DNA of 7,257 bases from Burkholderiaceae bacterium (GTDB taxonomy: Bacteria; Pseudomonadota; Gammaproteobacteria; Burkholderiales; Burkholderiaceae), in contig CANBPJ010000085.1 in the NCBI GenBank assembly GCA_947371415.1, forward strand, positions 1 to 7,257, in the 5' to 3' direction. Of the stretch, positions 6,335-7,257 are shown piece after piece. The notes under the pieces were generated by a model. The model saw only the letters and a program-made list of their open reading frames with translations, ran no database searches and was not told the DNA's origin. The stretch's first letter is position 1, and each line of letters begins with the position of its first letter. Made by a program: the position numbers and the translations under genes.

Positions 6335-6339
6335 AGGGG
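6335..6339 (+). promoter_or_regulatory. Shine-Dalgarno site fixing the GTG start of spoT
   Basis: AGGGG lies seven bases before GTG 6347 and directly after the rpoZ stop codon. It is the best-placed ribosome site for the downstream reading frame and supports the long N-terminus of SpoT over later starts. Confidence 0.6.
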
Positions 6340-6346
6340 TTCCGTT

Positions 6347-7257
6347 GTGGAGCTCCCCTTAGGCGACCCAATCACATCGGAATCCAAAGGTCGGGTCTCG
6401 CCTGAAGAGGCCGCTACAAGTAATAAGTCCTCGATTATTGCCACTCTGCTGGCGCAATCTAGTCGACATTTGTTTGGGCCTACATCAGCGCCTAGCCTCC
6501 CCCTAAAGCATCAAGTTGTTTCGATTGAAGGGCTCATCTCCAAGTTGGGCTATCTCAAGTCTGACGAAGTAAGCTTAATCAAGCAAGCCTTTCATTTTGC
6601 TGATGCCGCACACTTAGGTCAGTATCGACATAGTGGCGAGCCCTACATCACCCATCCTGTGGCAGTAGCTGAGCTATGCGCCACCTGGCGCTTGGATGGG
6701 TCTTCCATCATGGCCGCTCTATTGCATGATGTGATTGAAGATACGGGCTGTACGCAAGCAGATCTAGTAGGCAAGTTTGGCAGCAAAGTAGCGGAGTTGG
6801 TAGAGGGTCTTACTAAGCTGGATAAGCTGGAGTTTCAGAGTCATGCCGAGGCACAAGCCGAAAGCTTTCGCAAAATGTTTATGGCGATGGCGCGCGATGT
6901 CCGAGTCATTCTGGTCAAGCTGGCAGATCGAACTCACAATATGCGTACTCTCGACGCTGTCCCAATGGAAAAGCGTCGTAGGGTTGCAGCAGAGACTATT
7001 GAAATTTATGCTCCGATTGCACACCGTCTTGGTCTGAACATCATCTATCGAGATCTGCAGGATCTGAGTTTCCGTTTCTCGATGCCAATGCGCTTCAGGG
7101 TCATCGAGGGCGCTGTAAAGCGGGCGCGCGGCAATCGCAAGGAGATGGTAGAAAAGATTTTGCAAAATACGCGTATGGCGTTTGCAAAAGTTGATCTCGG
7201 GGTAGATTTACAGGGCCGAGAAAAAACGCTCTTTAGTATTTACAGCAAAATGCGTAG
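6347..7257 (+). CDS. spoT: Bifunctional (p)ppGpp synthetase/hydrolase SpoT/Rel, 3' truncated by the window
   Basis: The open frame runs to the window end, giving 303 codons of an enzyme that is normally more than 700 residues. The family makes (p)ppGpp from ATP and GDP/GTP and hydrolyses it in a separate HD domain, controlling the stringent response. The HD domain is complete: YRHSGEPYITHP (93-104) with H103, HDVIEDT (127-133) with H127-D128 and E131-D132, and LADRTHNMR (192-200) with D194. These intact metal and catalytic residues argue for active hydrolysis, so SpoT/Rel rather than a RelA with a dead HD domain. The helix bundle with YAPIAHRLGL (221-230) leads into the synthetase domain, which begins with GREKTLFSIYSKM (290-302). 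The remaining synthetase, TGS and ACT domains lie beyond the window. The first 60 or so residues precede the usual SpoT start and are low in recognisable features. Start is GTG with AGGGG seven bases upstream, 15 bases after rpoZ. Confidence 0.94.
   Translation, partial: MELPLGDPITSESKGRVSPEEAATSNKSSIIATLLAQSSRHLFGPTSAPSLPLKHQVVSIEGLISKLGYLKSDEVSLIKQAFHFADAAHLGQYRHSGEPYITHPVAVAELCATWRLDGSSIMAALLHDVIEDTGCTQADLVGKFGSKVAELVEGLTKLDKLEFQSHAEAQAESFRKMFMAMARDVRVILVKLADRTHNMRTLDAVPMEKRRRVAAETIEIYAPIAHRLGLNIIYRDLQDLSFRFSMPMRFRVIEGAVKRARGNRKEMVEKILQNTRMAFAKVDLGVDLQGREKTLFSIYSKMR

Noticed and set aside
6764..7165. 133-codon open frame on the minus strand
   Set aside because: It is fully antisense to the intact SpoT HD and helical domains, has no recognisable domain, and is a shadow of that coding frame.

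Overview
The window looks like chromosomal DNA from a betaproteobacterium of the Burkholderiales, most like a Polynucleobacter-type member of the Burkholderiaceae. The basis is the Bug/TctC-type solute receptor, a short 67-residue omega subunit, the conserved housekeeping blocks and a base composition that looks moderate rather than strongly GC-rich. The genus is an inference; no search was possible. Nine protein genes tile the window almost completely. No gap without a gene exceeds about 75 bases, and I see no rRNA, tRNA, insertion sequence, CRISPR array or phage gene.

Left part (1-1900, plus strand): a secreted Bug-family receptor is followed by a strong intrinsic terminator and then a crotonase-fold (enoyl-CoA hydratase/isomerase) protein. 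The 3' arm of the terminator hairpin carries the ribosome binding site of the crotonase gene. The crotonase protein lacks both catalytic glutamates of true enoyl-CoA hydratases.

Middle part (1927-4449, minus strand): rph - rdgB - hemW, transcribed right to left as a tight cluster. RNase PH trims tRNA 3' ends, RdgB removes deaminated purine triphosphates, and HemW is a radical-SAM haem chaperone. rdgB and hemW both start with GTG and overlap by 35 bases.

Right part (4482-7257, plus strand): yicC - gmk - rpoZ - spoT, divergent from rph across only 32 bases. YicC is an RNA-turnover protein, Gmk makes GDP, omega is an RNA polymerase subunit, and SpoT/Rel makes and destroys (p)ppGpp. The last gene is cut by the window edge after 303 codons. 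The set couples guanine nucleotide supply, the alarmone enzyme and the polymerase subunit that helps form a ppGpp site in E. coli.

Most of the window is ordinary and well conserved. I found no clear undescribed system. The points most worth a second look are the terminator/RBS overlap at 1062-1087, the crotonase without catalytic glutamates, and the compact rph/yicC divergent promoter with a possible leaderless yicC transcript.
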